64,000 nt of DNA from Actibacterium naphthalenivorans (GCF_014196965.1 NZ_JACIEQ010000003.1:434001-498000); one strand, 5' to 3'. Positions 34,461 through 42,968 are shown, numbered from the stretch's first letter. The notes: generated by a model not told the origin, from the letters alone. Program-made: numbers and translations.

Positions 34461-35138
34461 ATGCATATCGAACCCGGACTCGTCGCCGGCGCCAAAATGG
34501 CGCTGAGCTATGCCACTGCCGCCGGTGCGGCCGCCTATGGCCTGAAACTGTCCATCGACACCATTCGTCAGTCGGGCGTGCCCGCGCTGATGCTGCGCGG
34601 CGCGATCAGCACGCTGCTGGTCTTCACCTTCTTTGAACTGATGCCGCATTACCCGGTGGGCGTGTCCGAGGTGCACTTTATCCTTGGCTCCACCCTGTTC
34701 CTGCTGTTCGGCGCGGGCCCGGCCGCGATCGGGCTGGCCCTTGGCCTGCTGGCGCAGGGCGTGTTCTTTGCCCCGTTCGATCTGCCGCAGTATTTCATCA
34801 ACGTGACCACCCTGCTGGTGCCGCTTTATGCGGTCAGCGCATTGGCCAAGCGGATCATCGCGCCCGGCACCGCCTATGTTGACCTGAAATACGGCCAGGC
34901 GCTGGCACTTTCGACGGCCTATCAGGGCGGCGTGGTGGCCTGGGTGGCCTTCTGGGCACTTTACGGCCAGGGCTTCGGCGCCGAAAACATCGCCTCGGTC
35001 CTGACGTTCGGTGGCGCATACATGCTGGTCGTGATCATCGAACCGCTGGCGGATCTGGCGGTACTGGCGGGGGCCAAGGCGCTGCGCGGCCTGTCGAATA
35101 CCCCGCTTCTGAGTTCGCGCGTCTACAACGCGGGCTGA
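34461..35138 (+). CDS. cbiM: CbiM-like cobalt ECF transporter substrate component, without CbiN/Q/O
   Basis: Membrane protein of 225 aa with about six hydrophobic helices. Its N-terminus MHIEPG matches the MHI motif that CbiM/NikM proteins use to coordinate Co2+ or Ni2+ through the N-terminal amine and His2. It lies directly under a cobalamin riboswitch and beside cobF, so cobalt uptake for B12 is the likely role. The usual partners CbiN, CbiQ and the CbiO ATPase are not adjacent nor anywhere in the window; it may work alone or with components encoded elsewhere. Confidence 0.78.
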   Translation: MHIEPGLVAGAKMALSYATAAGAAAYGLKLSIDTIRQSGVPALMLRGAISTLLVFTFFELMPHYPVGVSEVHFILGSTLFLLFGAGPAAIGLALGLLAQGVFFAPFDLPQYFINVTTLLVPLYAVSALAKRIIAPGTAYVDLKYGQALALSTAYQGGVVAWVAFWALYGQGFGAENIASVLTFGGAYMLVVIIEPLADLAVLAGAKALRGLSNTPLLSSRVYNAG

Positions 35139-35199
35139 AACCGCCCGAACCAACGTGCGCGGTCCCGGCAACGGGGCCGCACACCTTGCCGGAGCCCAC

Positions 35200-35952
35200 A
35201 TGATCACGCTCACCCTCGTCGGCATCGGTGCCGGCAATCCGCAGCACCTGACCCTGCAGGCCATCAAGGCGCTGAACGCCGCCGATGTCATCCTGATCCC
35301 GCGCAAAGGGCCGGGCAAAGACGACCTTGCCAGCCTGCGCCGCAAGATCTGTGCGCAAGTGCTGCAAACGCCGGGGTCGGAGCTGCGCGAGTTCGATCTG
35401 CCCGTGCGTGATCCGGCGACACCGGATTATCGTCGGCGGGTCGAAGACTGGCATGATACCATCGCCGACGTCTGGCTCAGAGAAATCACCGCCGCGCTGC
35501 CCGGCGGCGGCACGGTGGCATTTCTGGTCTGGGGTGATCCTTCGCTCTATGACAGCACGCTGAGGATCGCCGAACGCCTGAAGGGCCGGATGCCGATGGA
35601 GGTCCGCGTGATCCCCGGCATCACCGCGATGCAGGCCCTCACCGCCGGCCACGCCATTCCGCTCAACACGGTCGGCGCGCCATTCATCGTCACCACAGGG
35701 CGAAAACTGCGTGAGAGCGGCTGGCCCGAAGGGGCCGACACCATCATCGTGATGCTCGACAGCGGCGGGGCGTTCGAAGCCCTCCTTCCCCACGGCATCG
35801 ACATTTGGTGGTCGGCCTATGCCGGAATGGAAACCGAAATCCGCATTTCCGGCCCTTTGGCCGACGTCCGCGATACCATCCTCGCCCGCCGCGCCGAAGC
35901 CCGCGCCAGCCACGGCTGGATCATGGATATCTACCTGATGCGCAAGCGCTGA
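35200..35952 (+). CDS. cobF: precorrin-6A synthase (deacetylating)
   Basis: SAM-dependent methylase of 250 aa that methylates C-1 of precorrin-5 with loss of acetate, a step specific to the aerobic pathway. Family segments are VGIGAGNPQHLTLQAI, LIPRKGPGKDDLA, FLVWGDPSLYDSTLRI, IPGITAMQALTAGHAIPLN and WWSAYAGMETEI. The start at 35200 has GGAG upstream. It is separated from the main cob operon and lies behind the CbiM-like gene, so it is probably under the second riboswitch. Confidence 0.94.
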   Translation: MITLTLVGIGAGNPQHLTLQAIKALNAADVILIPRKGPGKDDLASLRRKICAQVLQTPGSELREFDLPVRDPATPDYRRRVEDWHDTIADVWLREITAALPGGGTVAFLVWGDPSLYDSTLRIAERLKGRMPMEVRVIPGITAMQALTAGHAIPLNTVGAPFIVTTGRKLRESGWPEGADTIIVMLDSGGAFEALLPHGIDIWWSAYAGMETEIRISGPLADVRDTILARRAEARASHGWIMDIYLMRKR

Positions 35953-36057
35953 ACCGCACGGCCGGCCGGGCGCTAACACCGGATCAGACCGGGCCGCTCA
36001 CAGCCCTCGCCAGACATCGCCGCGACTCCCACGAAAGATGAGCCGCCGCCATCGTGA

Positions 36058-36609
36058 TCAGGCAAGCAGATCCTCCGCGATGCGCTTGGCCTCTTTCGCG
36101 CTGGTGTCCGTGTGAGACATTGCGGCAATCACGATTGCGCCCTCTTTCAGGATCAGCAACTGACGCGCCGAAACATGCGGGTCGGACAGCCCCGCCTGCC
36201 GTGCCAGCGCTTCGAAATGATCGACAAGCAGTTGTTTGTGCGCATATGCCTGCGCATTGATCGCATGGTCATGTTCCTGGAATTCCGCGCTCGCCTTGAT
36301 GAACATGCAGCCTTTGAAATTATCTTCGCGGAACCATTCGCCCAACGCATCGAACATGGCCAGAAGCTGGCCTTTGGGCGTATCCGCCAGTTCTTCCATC
36401 CGTCTGTAGAGCCAGTTGCGGAAGTTCTCGTCCCGCAGGCGCAGCACCGCGAGGATAAGCTCTTCCTTGGTGCGAAAGTGCTTGTAGATCGAGGTTTTCG
36501 AAACACCCGTTTCCCTCGCGACAAGGTCCATCCCCGTCGCGTGGAAGCCGTTTCGATAAAACAGCATCAGCGCCTTTCGAATCAGTTCCGCACGCTTGCT
36601 CTGGCTCAT
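36058..36609 (-). CDS. TetR/AcrR family regulator
   Basis: Repressor-type regulator of 183 aa. The N-terminal helix-turn-helix includes RKALMLFYRNGFHATGMDLVARETGVSKTSIYKHF (split here: the recognition helix is SKTSIYKHF). The C-terminal ligand domain has EDNFKGCMFIKASAEF, similar to TetR proteins that sense reactive or small electrophilic compounds. The ATG at 36609 has GAGGGATG upstream. It is divergent from a DUF1348 gene; the region between holds three related GATCGGTA-containing sites, so autoregulation and control of the divergent genes are likely. Confidence 0.88.
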   Translation of the reverse strand: MSQSKRAELIRKALMLFYRNGFHATGMDLVARETGVSKTSIYKHFRTKEELILAVLRLRDENFRNWLYRRMEELADTPKGQLLAMFDALGEWFREDNFKGCMFIKASAEFQEHDHAINAQAYAHKQLLVDHFEALARQAGLSDPHVSARQLLILKEGAIVIAAMSHTDTSAKEAKRIAEDLLA

Positions 36610-36625
36610 CTCGCATCCCTCATTA

Positions 36626-36640
36626 ACTGATCGGTACATA
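36626..36640. promoter_or_regulatory. operator-like site next to the tetR start
   Basis: ACTGATCGGTACATA lies 16 bases upstream of the TetR ATG. Its GATCGGTA core is the reverse complement of the TACCGATC core of the repeat at 36755. Likely used for autoregulation. Confidence 0.5.
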
Positions 36641-36754
36641 TTTATCGGCACCGCGAGGGGCAAGCAACCCACTGATTAAGATTGTTTTTCCATACTGTTT
36701 TTGCCCTCGGAAAGATCGAGACTAGTGAGAAGGCAAATTTTCCCTTGATATGAC

Positions 36755-36803
36755 TTACCGATCTGTACACCTTTGCGACAGAACATTTACCGACCTGTAC
36801 ACC
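36755..36803. promoter_or_regulatory. two direct operator-like repeats ahead of the DUF1348 gene
   Basis: TTACCGATCTGTACACC (36755-36771) and TTACCGACCTGTACACC (36787-36803) differ at one base and are spaced 32 bases start to start, three helical turns. They end 41 bases before the ATG at 36845. They are probably binding sites for the divergently encoded TetR regulator. Confidence 0.6.
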
Positions 36804-36844
36804 ATAACCTGCCCGTCAACCGGGACCCGCCCGAAGGAAAACCG

Positions 36845-37315
36845 ATGACTGACCGCCGCGCCCCGCTTCCGCCCTTTTCGCATGATAGCGCGCTGCGCAA
36901 GGTCCGCGCCGCCGAAGATGCCTGGAACAGCCGCGACCCCGATATCGTGACCCCGGCCTATTCCGATGACAGCCGCTGGCGCAATCGGGCGGAATTCATC
37001 CGCGGCCATGACCAGATCCATGCTTTCCTGACCCGCAAATGGGCACGCGAGCTGGATTACCGCCTGATCAAGGATCTTTGGACCTTCGCCGAAAACCGCA
37101 TCGCCGTGCGCTTTGCCTATGAATGGCGTGACGACAGCGGCCAATGGTTTCGCTCGCTCGGGAATGAGAACTGGCAATTTGCGGTAAACGGCCGGATGTG
37201 CTGCCGCATCGCCTCGATCAACGACGTGCCGATCCGCCCCGAGCAGCGCCTGTTCCTCTGGCCGCTCGGCACCCGCCCCGCCGATCATCCCGGCCTTGAC
37301 CATTTCAACCTGTAG
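36845..37315 (+). CDS. DUF1348 family NTF2-like protein
   Basis: Protein of 156 aa with the DUF1348 pattern: [17 protein letters not shown], then [39 protein letters not shown], and [14 protein letters not shown] with ASINDVPI. The fold is NTF2/SnoaL-like and the function is unknown. It is divergent from the TetR gene behind two operator-like repeats and 10 bases upstream of a PNPOx-family gene, which suggests an inducible response to a small molecule. The start [11 protein letters not shown] matches the usual family start. Confidence 0.88.
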   Translation: MTDRRAPLPPFSHDSALRKVRAAEDAWNSRDPDIVTPAYSDDSRWRNRAEFIRGHDQIHAFLTRKWARELDYRLIKDLWTFAENRIAVRFAYEWRDDSGQWFRSLGNENWQFAVNGRMCCRIASINDVPIRPEQRLFLWPLGTRPADHPGLDHFNL

Positions 37316-37325
37316 GAGACCTCAG

Positions 37326-37952
37326 ATGGCCCTCGCATTTGCCCAGATCGCTTTTACCCCGTCCGTCCGTGACCAGCAGCAGCGCCTGGGGTCCGGAAAC
37401 TATGCCAACCTCCTGTCGCCGGAGCGAACCGGCGGCGATACGCTCGGCCCTGCCGAAAGCGCATTCATCGAAGAACGCGACGGGTTCTACCAGGCGACGG
37501 CATCTGAAACCGGCTGGCCCTATGTCCAGTTTCGCGGCGGCCCCGCCGGCTTTCTCAGGGTGCTGAACGACCGGACGATCGCCTATGCCGACCTGCGTGG
37601 AAACCGCCAGTATATCAGCCTCGGAAATCTGGCTGCCAACAACCGGATATCGCTGTTCCTGATGGATTACGCCCATGCGCGGCGGCTCAAGATCTGGGGG
37701 CATGTGCACGTGATTGAAAGGGATACGCTGGCGGGCCGGGCCATGCCGCCCGATCTGTTTCCGGCCAAGGCGGAACGGCTGATCGTCATTCGCGTCGAGG
37801 CATTCGACTGGAACTGCCCCCGGCACATCCCCCGCCGCTTCACAGCCGGCGACGCGATCCGGAGGATCGAGCAGCTCGAACACCAGAACGCGCAATATCG
37901 CGCCGAGCTTTCGGCGATGCAGGCCCGAACCGCCGGCACCCCCCGGCCCTGA
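37326..37952 (+). CDS. pyridoxamine 5'-phosphate oxidase-family flavoprotein
   Basis: Protein of 208 aa with a PNPOx-like split-barrel: FIEERDGFYQATASETGWPYVQFRG, FLRVLNDRTIAYADLRGNRQYISLGNL, and a C-terminal coiled segment RIEQLEHQNAQYRAEL. Members bind FMN or F420 and often reduce or sense small compounds. AGGAGA precedes the ATG at good spacing. It forms a unit with the DUF1348 gene and is followed by a decayed transposase fragment on the other strand. Confidence 0.85.
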   Translation: MALAFAQIAFTPSVRDQQQRLGSGNYANLLSPERTGGDTLGPAESAFIEERDGFYQATASETGWPYVQFRGGPAGFLRVLNDRTIAYADLRGNRQYISLGNLAANNRISLFLMDYAHARRLKIWGHVHVIERDTLAGRAMPPDLFPAKAERLIVIRVEAFDWNCPRHIPRRFTAGDAIRRIEQLEHQNAQYRAELSAMQARTAGTPRP

Positions 37953-37976
37953 CCCTCGGCGCGAAAAGCTGGTAGT

Positions 37977-38087
37977 TCAGGCCCCCAGCTTTTCGGCCGT
38001 ATCTTCAAGGTGCACGAACCAAGGGGCGTTCAGGCATGCAGGAGGGTACTTGCCGTCGAAGGCCTCGATGTAGGCGTTCAACGGCAA
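37977..38087 (-). pseudogene. C-terminal remnant of an IS3-family transposase (OrfB/integrase core)
   Basis: The minus strand encodes LPLNAYIEAFDGKYPPACLN followed by APWFVHLEDTAEKLGA and a stop. This matches the end of the IS3-family DDE domain, where a sequence like DNAFIEAFNGKFRAECLN...HWF..L.DA..KLE contains the catalytic Glu. Only about 36 codons remain; they abut the stop codon of the FUSC gene and stop early within the usual C-terminus. No terminal inverted repeats were found. It marks an old insertion and deletion between the PNPOx and FUSC genes. Confidence 0.75.
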
Positions 38088-38089
38088 GT

Positions 38090-39703
38090 CTAGCGCGCGC
38101 TCAGTTTGCTCGAGGCGTAGGCATAGGCGCGGACCAGCATGGCAAATCCCTCTTTCACATCCCGTTGGTCGACATCGGGGATGGCTGCGAGCCGCAGCAG
38201 CGACAGGGTGATGCGGCCGCGGCGCCGCAGCGCGGTGTTTGCCGTGGTCTCGGTCGTCATGACATCCAGATCGCGGCGAATGACCTCTTTCAGCCGTTGG
38301 GCGTTGCGGGCCGGATTGCGCGGCCACAGGAAATGGAACGCAAACGTGGCCACCGTCACGCCCAGAAGGATCGCCGCCGACTGGTTCAGCGCATGCAGCC
38401 AGCCGGACGTGGCCATCGCATCGCCCGGCTGCACGGTCAGCAGGAAGGTCATGTTCAGATCAATCGCCGCTTTCGCCGTGCCGGGGCGGCTCATGGCCCA
38501 GGCGCCCAGAAGCAGCAACGGGGCAATCGCCAGAATGGTCATCGCCAGCCCGTCGATATGGGGCATCACGGCGCCACTGTACAACAGCCCCGCCCCGGCA
38601 CCCGCGATCGAGCCGCGCATGGTATCGCGCACGGCAAGCTGCGGGTTCGGAAAGTTGGAAAACAGCGTGGTGAAGATGGCCGCGGTCATCACCATATAGG
38701 GGCCTTGCGACCAGCCGCTGATCAGCCAGACCGCGCTGGCGAGGGTCAGGGCGCATCCCGTTCGGGTCGCGTTCTGGTGAAACGCCTGCCAGTCGGGCAG
38801 CGTCTGGTCGTTATAGGCGCCATGGGACGATGCGCCGTCCGCCTCGCTATCCGTCACGGCGGCATAGGCCGCGAGGACGGCCCGAAACGAGGCGGGAAGA
38901 TCGAGCCTGCGCAGGCGCGCGGCCTCTTGCGCGCCGGCGCCGCCTTCGATCGCGTCCGCAAATGCGGTCAGGAGCTCGGGACCGGGGCGCGCGGCATCGT
39001 TCTGGCTGATATCGGCCATGAAATTGGTCAGCGCCGCCAGCAGCGTGCGCCCAAGCCGCGCCTGCTTGTGCCCTTTGAGAGACCCCGCCGCCAGAGCATC
39101 GCTTTCGGCTTCGATCGCGCCGATCTGGCGCAGCAGACCCAGCGGCCAGTCGGCTGCCAGCGCTGGCGCGGCAGCGGCGCGCAGCACCTGCTGCGTGATA
39201 TCGTCCTGGTGGTCGCGGACAGACCCCGGGTTGGCATTGGCGGTGAACAGCCCCGACACCAGCGCCGAACACAGGATGCCAATCACCGTACAGGCAATGC
39301 GGCTTGCCGCCAGATCGTTTTGCAAAGCCGGATCCGTGACGCCAAGCAGCACAAGGATCGCCGTCGTATAGCCCACCAGAAGGATGCCATAGGACAGAAA
39401 ATGGCGAAACAGGCTGGCCACGCCGGAACAGGTGGCCACCCAGAACGACAGCGCCGCAAGCATCAGCACAAGCGATCCATTGGTACTGGTAAAGATCACA
39501 TAAGCCGCACAGGCACCGGTGAAGGTTCCCAGCAACCGGGCTACCGCGCGTTCGAACAGCAAGCCGCGATTGGCCTGTGCCACCAGCCAGACGGTCATCG
39601 CGGCCCAGAACGGATGCGCAAGCCCAAGCAGGGCGGAAAGGGTCAGGGCAAGCAGCGCGGCGATCGTGGTATGCGCTGCAAAAGGAAGTTGAAACTGCTT
39701 CAC
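38090..39703 (-). CDS. FUSC family membrane protein (aromatic acid exporter type)
   Basis: Inner-membrane protein of 537 aa from the GTG at 39703, which follows GAGG; an ATG 37 codons upstream adds an unusual leader. Two blocks of hydrophobic helices (about residues 15-160 and 350-480) flank a soluble middle, the FUSC/AaeB layout. Typical stretches are HPFWAAMTVWLVAQANRG and RGLLFERAVARLLGTF in the first block, and QGPYMVMTAAIFTTLFSN in the second. Relatives export aromatic carboxylic acids, which fits the catabolic neighbourhood, but no MFP subunit gene is adjacent. Confidence 0.82.
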   Translation of the reverse strand: MKQFQLPFAAHTTIAALLALTLSALLGLAHPFWAAMTVWLVAQANRGLLFERAVARLLGTFTGACAAYVIFTSTNGSLVLMLAALSFWVATCSGVASLFRHFLSYGILLVGYTTAILVLLGVTDPALQNDLAASRIACTVIGILCSALVSGLFTANANPGSVRDHQDDITQQVLRAAAAPALAADWPLGLLRQIGAIEAESDALAAGSLKGHKQARLGRTLLAALTNFMADISQNDAARPGPELLTAFADAIEGGAGAQEAARLRRLDLPASFRAVLAAYAAVTDSEADGASSHGAYNDQTLPDWQAFHQNATRTGCALTLASAVWLISGWSQGPYMVMTAAIFTTLFSNFPNPQLAVRDTMRGSIAGAGAGLLYSGAVMPHIDGLAMTILAIAPLLLLGAWAMSRPGTAKAAIDLNMTFLLTVQPGDAMATSGWLHALNQSAAILLGVTVATFAFHFLWPRNPARNAQRLKEVIRRDLDVMTTETTANTALRRRGRITLSLLRLAAIPDVDQRDVKEGFAMLVRAYAYASSKLSAR

Positions 39704-40019
39704 CGAAGACCTCAGAATAGTTCCAGTTTGCCCGGCAACCAGATCCGTCGGGCAAGGCCCGCTGCCGATGTCGCCGCGGGCGGCGGATTGCCTTGTAAAG
39801 GGCCCAAGCCCCACAACAAGGGCATGCGTTCGTCACGGCGCGTTCGGTCGTCCGCCGGGCAACAACTACACCACAATTTTACTTCTTGACCAGCGTGATA
39901 GCCCGTCGGAGGCGGCGCCTGCGCCAAAAAATGCGCGCCGCGATCACTGACCGCCGCGCGCTGGGTTGGGGCAGGCCCAAAGGCCACCTCAACTGTGCTT
40001 TCAGGACCGGACCGGCCCT
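39704..40019. other. intergenic region between FUSC and outer-membrane protein genes
   Basis: About 316 bases on the 5' side of the FUSC gene and the 3' side of the outer-membrane protein gene. Short GC-rich inverted segments occur, such as GGCGCCTGCGCC near 39916, but none has the layout of a strong terminator. No gene was recognised. It presumably carries the FUSC promoter. Confidence 0.5.
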
Positions 40020-41018
40020 TTAGAACTTTTTGATATAGGCCACCTGAAAACGATTACCCTCAAAGGTGTTTTCGGTGTCGATATCCACGAGATACTTCAT
40101 TTTCACGATCGAGGTGTCGGGCAGATAAATGGCGACGATCGGCCCCGCCTTCAGCGAACTGACGCGTCCACGCGTCCCATCGGGGACCGCCAGCGAACCT
40201 TCGTCGTCCTCGATCTGTTTGATCATGGTGCCGGCCACGCCGAACTGGAACATGTTGTAGCGCTCGGTCAGCGCGACATCGGCAATTACATAGTCGCCGT
40301 CGCTGTACTCGAAGCCGCCAGTCGAATCCTCCCGCTTGAAATTGTGATTATACGAGGCACGCACCGAAAGTTCGGTGCCATGGAGCCAGATCGGATCGGA
40401 GCGCCAGGTCGCAGCGATGCTAGGCGACAGAACCCAGTTGTTGAAACCGGGGTTGCCGGTCTTGTCGCCGTCGAAAGCGCCGATCGGGGCGGTGAACCCA
40501 AGGCCGAAACTATAGGCGAACCCCGACGGGATCGGAACCGGGCCGGCCTCCGGGTTTGGGGGGTTGTAATGGGCTTTGGACCAGACCAGTTCGCCCGTCA
40601 GATCGAAGAGCCCGGTGTTGTCGCCCCTGATCGGCGTACCGCCTGGCCCCACCGGAAGATTGGTCACCACCAGATCGTTCGTGCCATAGCCGAAGACGAG
40701 GCTCGCACCCAGCCGCCCGCCCGCGATTTCGTCGGGGAACACATAAAGCGCGCCAAGACCGCCGACCGATACGGTCTGATCCGTGTCAGGGAAAATGGCA
40801 TTGCCCCTGTCATCTGTAATCTTGTCGTTACTGGTGCGCGCAAAGGCGCCCAGAAAGTACAGGCCCGGCTCGGGGGGCAATTCGGCGGCACGGATATCGT
40901 GGTTTCCGCCCGGAGTGGTCGGCTGAAAGACTTCGGCGGCCTGCGCCGATCCAGCAAGCGCACAGCCCGCCGACGCAGCAAGCACCGAAAGTGCGATGTT
41001 CCTATAGATATTGGTCAT
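40020..41018 (-). CDS. outer-membrane protein of the SphA/MetA (phenol meta-pathway) family
   Basis: Protein of 332 aa with a signal peptide ending SAQA near residue 27 and a C-terminal phenylalanine (AYIKKF), the mark of an outer-membrane beta-barrel. The mature part contains alternating strands and the segment ATWRSDPIWLHGTELSVRASYN, as in the family called putative MetA-pathway of phenol degradation, found beside aromatic catabolic genes. It probably lets an aromatic substrate cross the outer membrane. It lies 227 bases downstream of the DUF2236 gene on the same strand and may share its MarR-controlled promoter. Confidence 0.8.
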   Translation of the reverse strand: MTNIYRNIALSVLAASAGCALAGSAQAAEVFQPTTPGGNHDIRAAELPPEPGLYFLGAFARTSNDKITDDRGNAIFPDTDQTVSVGGLGALYVFPDEIAGGRLGASLVFGYGTNDLVVTNLPVGPGGTPIRGDNTGLFDLTGELVWSKAHYNPPNPEAGPVPIPSGFAYSFGLGFTAPIGAFDGDKTGNPGFNNWVLSPSIAATWRSDPIWLHGTELSVRASYNHNFKREDSTGGFEYSDGDYVIADVALTERYNMFQFGVAGTMIKQIEDDEGSLAVPDGTRGRVSSLKAGPIVAIYLPDTSIVKMKYLVDIDTENTFEGNRFQVAYIKKF

Positions 41019-41245
41019 GGTCCCTCCCTATGGCGCGCCGTGTCACGGGCGCCTTTTTGTCGTATTCATGGTGGTCTGAAGACGTTCCCCACAGATGGGA
41101 AAACGTGCCGTGGTTACGCTGACATGAGAGCGCAATGCGCCCGCAGGGCACCGGGATTGGATGTCCCGTGGCGGCGGTTCTGAAGACGCTTCGCTGTCAA
41201 GGCGCGGGTGTCAGGCTCTGCCCCTCCCCGGCAGACCCTTGTGCT

Positions 41246-42187
41246 CTAGGCCGTGGCTTCGCCGGGCGCGTGGGCATAGGGCACACCGTCGGAAACCTCG
41301 TCGGTATAGGCTTCTTCGGGCAGGCGCAGCCGTTTGCGCATCAGTTCGGGATGCGAAACATCGGGGTCGGGAATAATCTTGTCGCCGACCCACAGGAAAC
41401 AGCGGAAGCCGAACCGGCAGATCGCTTTTGCCACCGGCGATGCGGGTTTCAGCCCCAGCCCCCGAACGGTGCCTTCGGGCAGCAGCGACATCACCAGGGT
41501 CCGCGCGGCAGGTTGCAGCGGCTTGGGGAAATAGCGCTTGCCGAATGCCTGGATCATCGTTTCGTCGATCTGATCGGCATATTTGTTTGGCGGACGACGC
41601 TCGGCCTCATAGGACTCCACAAAGTCCATGCACCCGTCAAAGCTGTCGGGAAAGCCGGTGATCGGGCCGCCGGTCTCGGCGTTGATGAACAGCGTCGCCA
41701 TGCGCCGCCAGAATTCCCACGCCGCGATCTGTTCTTTCTCGGTCATGCCTTTCAGGCCGACGCGCTGCATCAGACGATGGAACAGGGTGGCCTCGTAGCA
41801 CATCGTGTAAAGGTAATCCTGGTTGTGCCGGAACGAGCCAGGGTATTTTTTCGAATAGAACGTATGCAGCTTGTTCAGCGCATCGACGGATTTCCTGGTG
41901 TAGGGGTGATCGGGGCCATATTCCGACCAGATCAGGATGTGACGCCCGGTGTCGTCCATCCTGCGCTCGGCGCTTTTGAACACCTTGCCCTTGCCATCGC
42001 GCAGCACGGCGATCGCGCCGTGGTTGGGCACGACGAAGTTGGGGAAGGTGATCGAATACATCAGATCCATGAACGTGTCATTGGACCGGTAGATCACCGC
42101 AAGCTTCCAGATTTCGGCATAATCCTTGGCCGGATCAAGCGCGGCAATTTCTTTGGCAATCCACTTGCGTGGTTTGGTTCTGGCCAT
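41246..42187 (-). CDS. DUF2236 / MpaB-like oxygenase-family protein
   Basis: Protein of 312 aa resembling the haem-type oxygenases of the MpaB/rubber-oxygenase (DUF2236) superfamily: a segment SAERRMDDTGRHILIWSEYG followed by ALNKLHTFYSKKYPG and RHNQDYLYTMCYEA matches the pattern of bacterial members (R.DDT...H..LN..H......N.DFLY). No signal peptide is evident. The start follows GGGAGG. Two MarR-type boxes lie 95-140 bases upstream, linking it to the gentisate operon regulator. A precise reaction cannot be assigned. Confidence 0.65.
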   Translation of the reverse strand: MARTKPRKWIAKEIAALDPAKDYAEIWKLAVIYRSNDTFMDLMYSITFPNFVVPNHGAIAVLRDGKGKVFKSAERRMDDTGRHILIWSEYGPDHPYTRKSVDALNKLHTFYSKKYPGSFRHNQDYLYTMCYEATLFHRLMQRVGLKGMTEKEQIAAWEFWRRMATLFINAETGGPITGFPDSFDGCMDFVESYEAERRPPNKYADQIDETMIQAFGKRYFPKPLQPAARTLVMSLLPEGTVRGLGLKPASPVAKAICRFGFRCFLWVGDKIIPDPDVSHPELMRKRLRLPEEAYTDEVSDGVPYAHAPGEATA

Positions 42188-42281
42188 TGGTCGTCCTCCC
42201 TTAGACAGCTGCGCTCCTTTCTCTTGCACCCTCGGCGCGACGCAATGCGCTTTGGGTTCGGCACTTGAGAGGCCGGGAAAC

Positions 42282-42327
42282 GACAGCATACTGTCACTTG
42301 CACTACCGCTAACGTCAGAGTGCTGTC
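42282..42327. promoter_or_regulatory. pair of GACAG-N4-CTGTC boxes upstream of the DUF2236 gene
   Basis: GACAGCATACTGTC (42282-42295, perfect half-sites) and GTCAGAGTGCTGTC (42314-42327, one mismatch), 32 bases apart. The same motif occurs twice upstream of the gentisate operon. They are probable binding sites of the MarR regulator encoded between the two pairs. Confidence 0.7.
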
Positions 42328-42380
42328 AATATTTTTTAGTGACCTGGATCGGAAGGGTGCGACGCCGAAGCCGCTTGTTC

Positions 42381-42887
42381 CTATGGCTCTTTCTTGATTT
42401 CTAGCGGCGCGCGGCTTTGGGAATTGTTCACATCGACAACCTGCGAGAGCAGCCTGAGAAGCGTCTTCTGATCCTCGGGGCACAGCGGGGCAAGCAGGCG
42501 TTTCTGGACATTCGCAATCGCGTTAACCGACTTGATCAACAACGTTTCTCCGCGCTCGGTCACCCGCATGACCTTGATGCGCAGGTTATTGGGCGGGGTT
42601 GTCCGGGTGATCAGTTCCCGATCTTCCAGCCCCTTCATCACCGTCCCGATCGTCGAGCGGTCGATCGCGATCATCCGGCCGAGACTCCGCTGGTCGATAT
42701 CCGGCCGGTCCCGAATTGCCAGAAGCGAGGCATATTGAACTGGTGTCAGGCCGAATTCACCGAGCTCGTCAGCGAAAACCGATGCGGAAATCTGCTGACA
42801 GCGGCGAATCAAGTGTCCCGGGGACCGGTAAATGTCCTCGATTGTCGGCGGGGTGTTCTTAACCACTGCGTCGTCCCAGAATTCCAT
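42381..42887 (-). CDS. MarR family regulator of the gentisate/aromatic genes
   Basis: Regulator of 168 aa with a winged helix at about residues 45-110: FGLTPVQYASLLAI, DQRSLGRMIAIDRSTIGTVMKGLEDRELI (helix-turn-helix and recognition helix) and the wing TTPPNNLRIKVMRVTERG. MarR proteins in aromatic clusters usually bind the substrate or its CoA ester and release a promoter. It is divergent from the FAH-hydroxylase-TRAP operon and flanked by two pairs of the same palindromic box. The start MEFWDDAVV at 42887 has AGGG upstream. Confidence 0.9.
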   Translation of the reverse strand: MEFWDDAVVKNTPPTIEDIYRSPGHLIRRCQQISASVFADELGEFGLTPVQYASLLAIRDRPDIDQRSLGRMIAIDRSTIGTVMKGLEDRELITRTTPPNNLRIKVMRVTERGETLLIKSVNAIANVQKRLLAPLCPEDQKTLLRLLSQVVDVNNSQSRAPLEIKKEP

Positions 42888-42968
42888 CTTGGCCCTATCT
42901 GATTTTCGCAATTGTCTACACCAGCGCGCGCCCCTTTGCCAAGAAACAGCGCATTGAAACATCAGACC

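Noticed and set aside
38049-38088. 8-bp inverted repeat CTTGCCGT...ACGGCAAG near the FUSC stop, considered as an IS terminal repeat
   Set aside because: It lies within the transposase-like coding fragment, is only 8 bp and is not at the expected ends of an IS3 element; probably chance.
38036-39889. 617-codon open frame on the plus strand opposite the FUSC gene
   Set aside because: The translation is Arg/Gln/His-rich with no membrane or enzyme pattern, whereas the minus strand encodes a typical two-block membrane protein.
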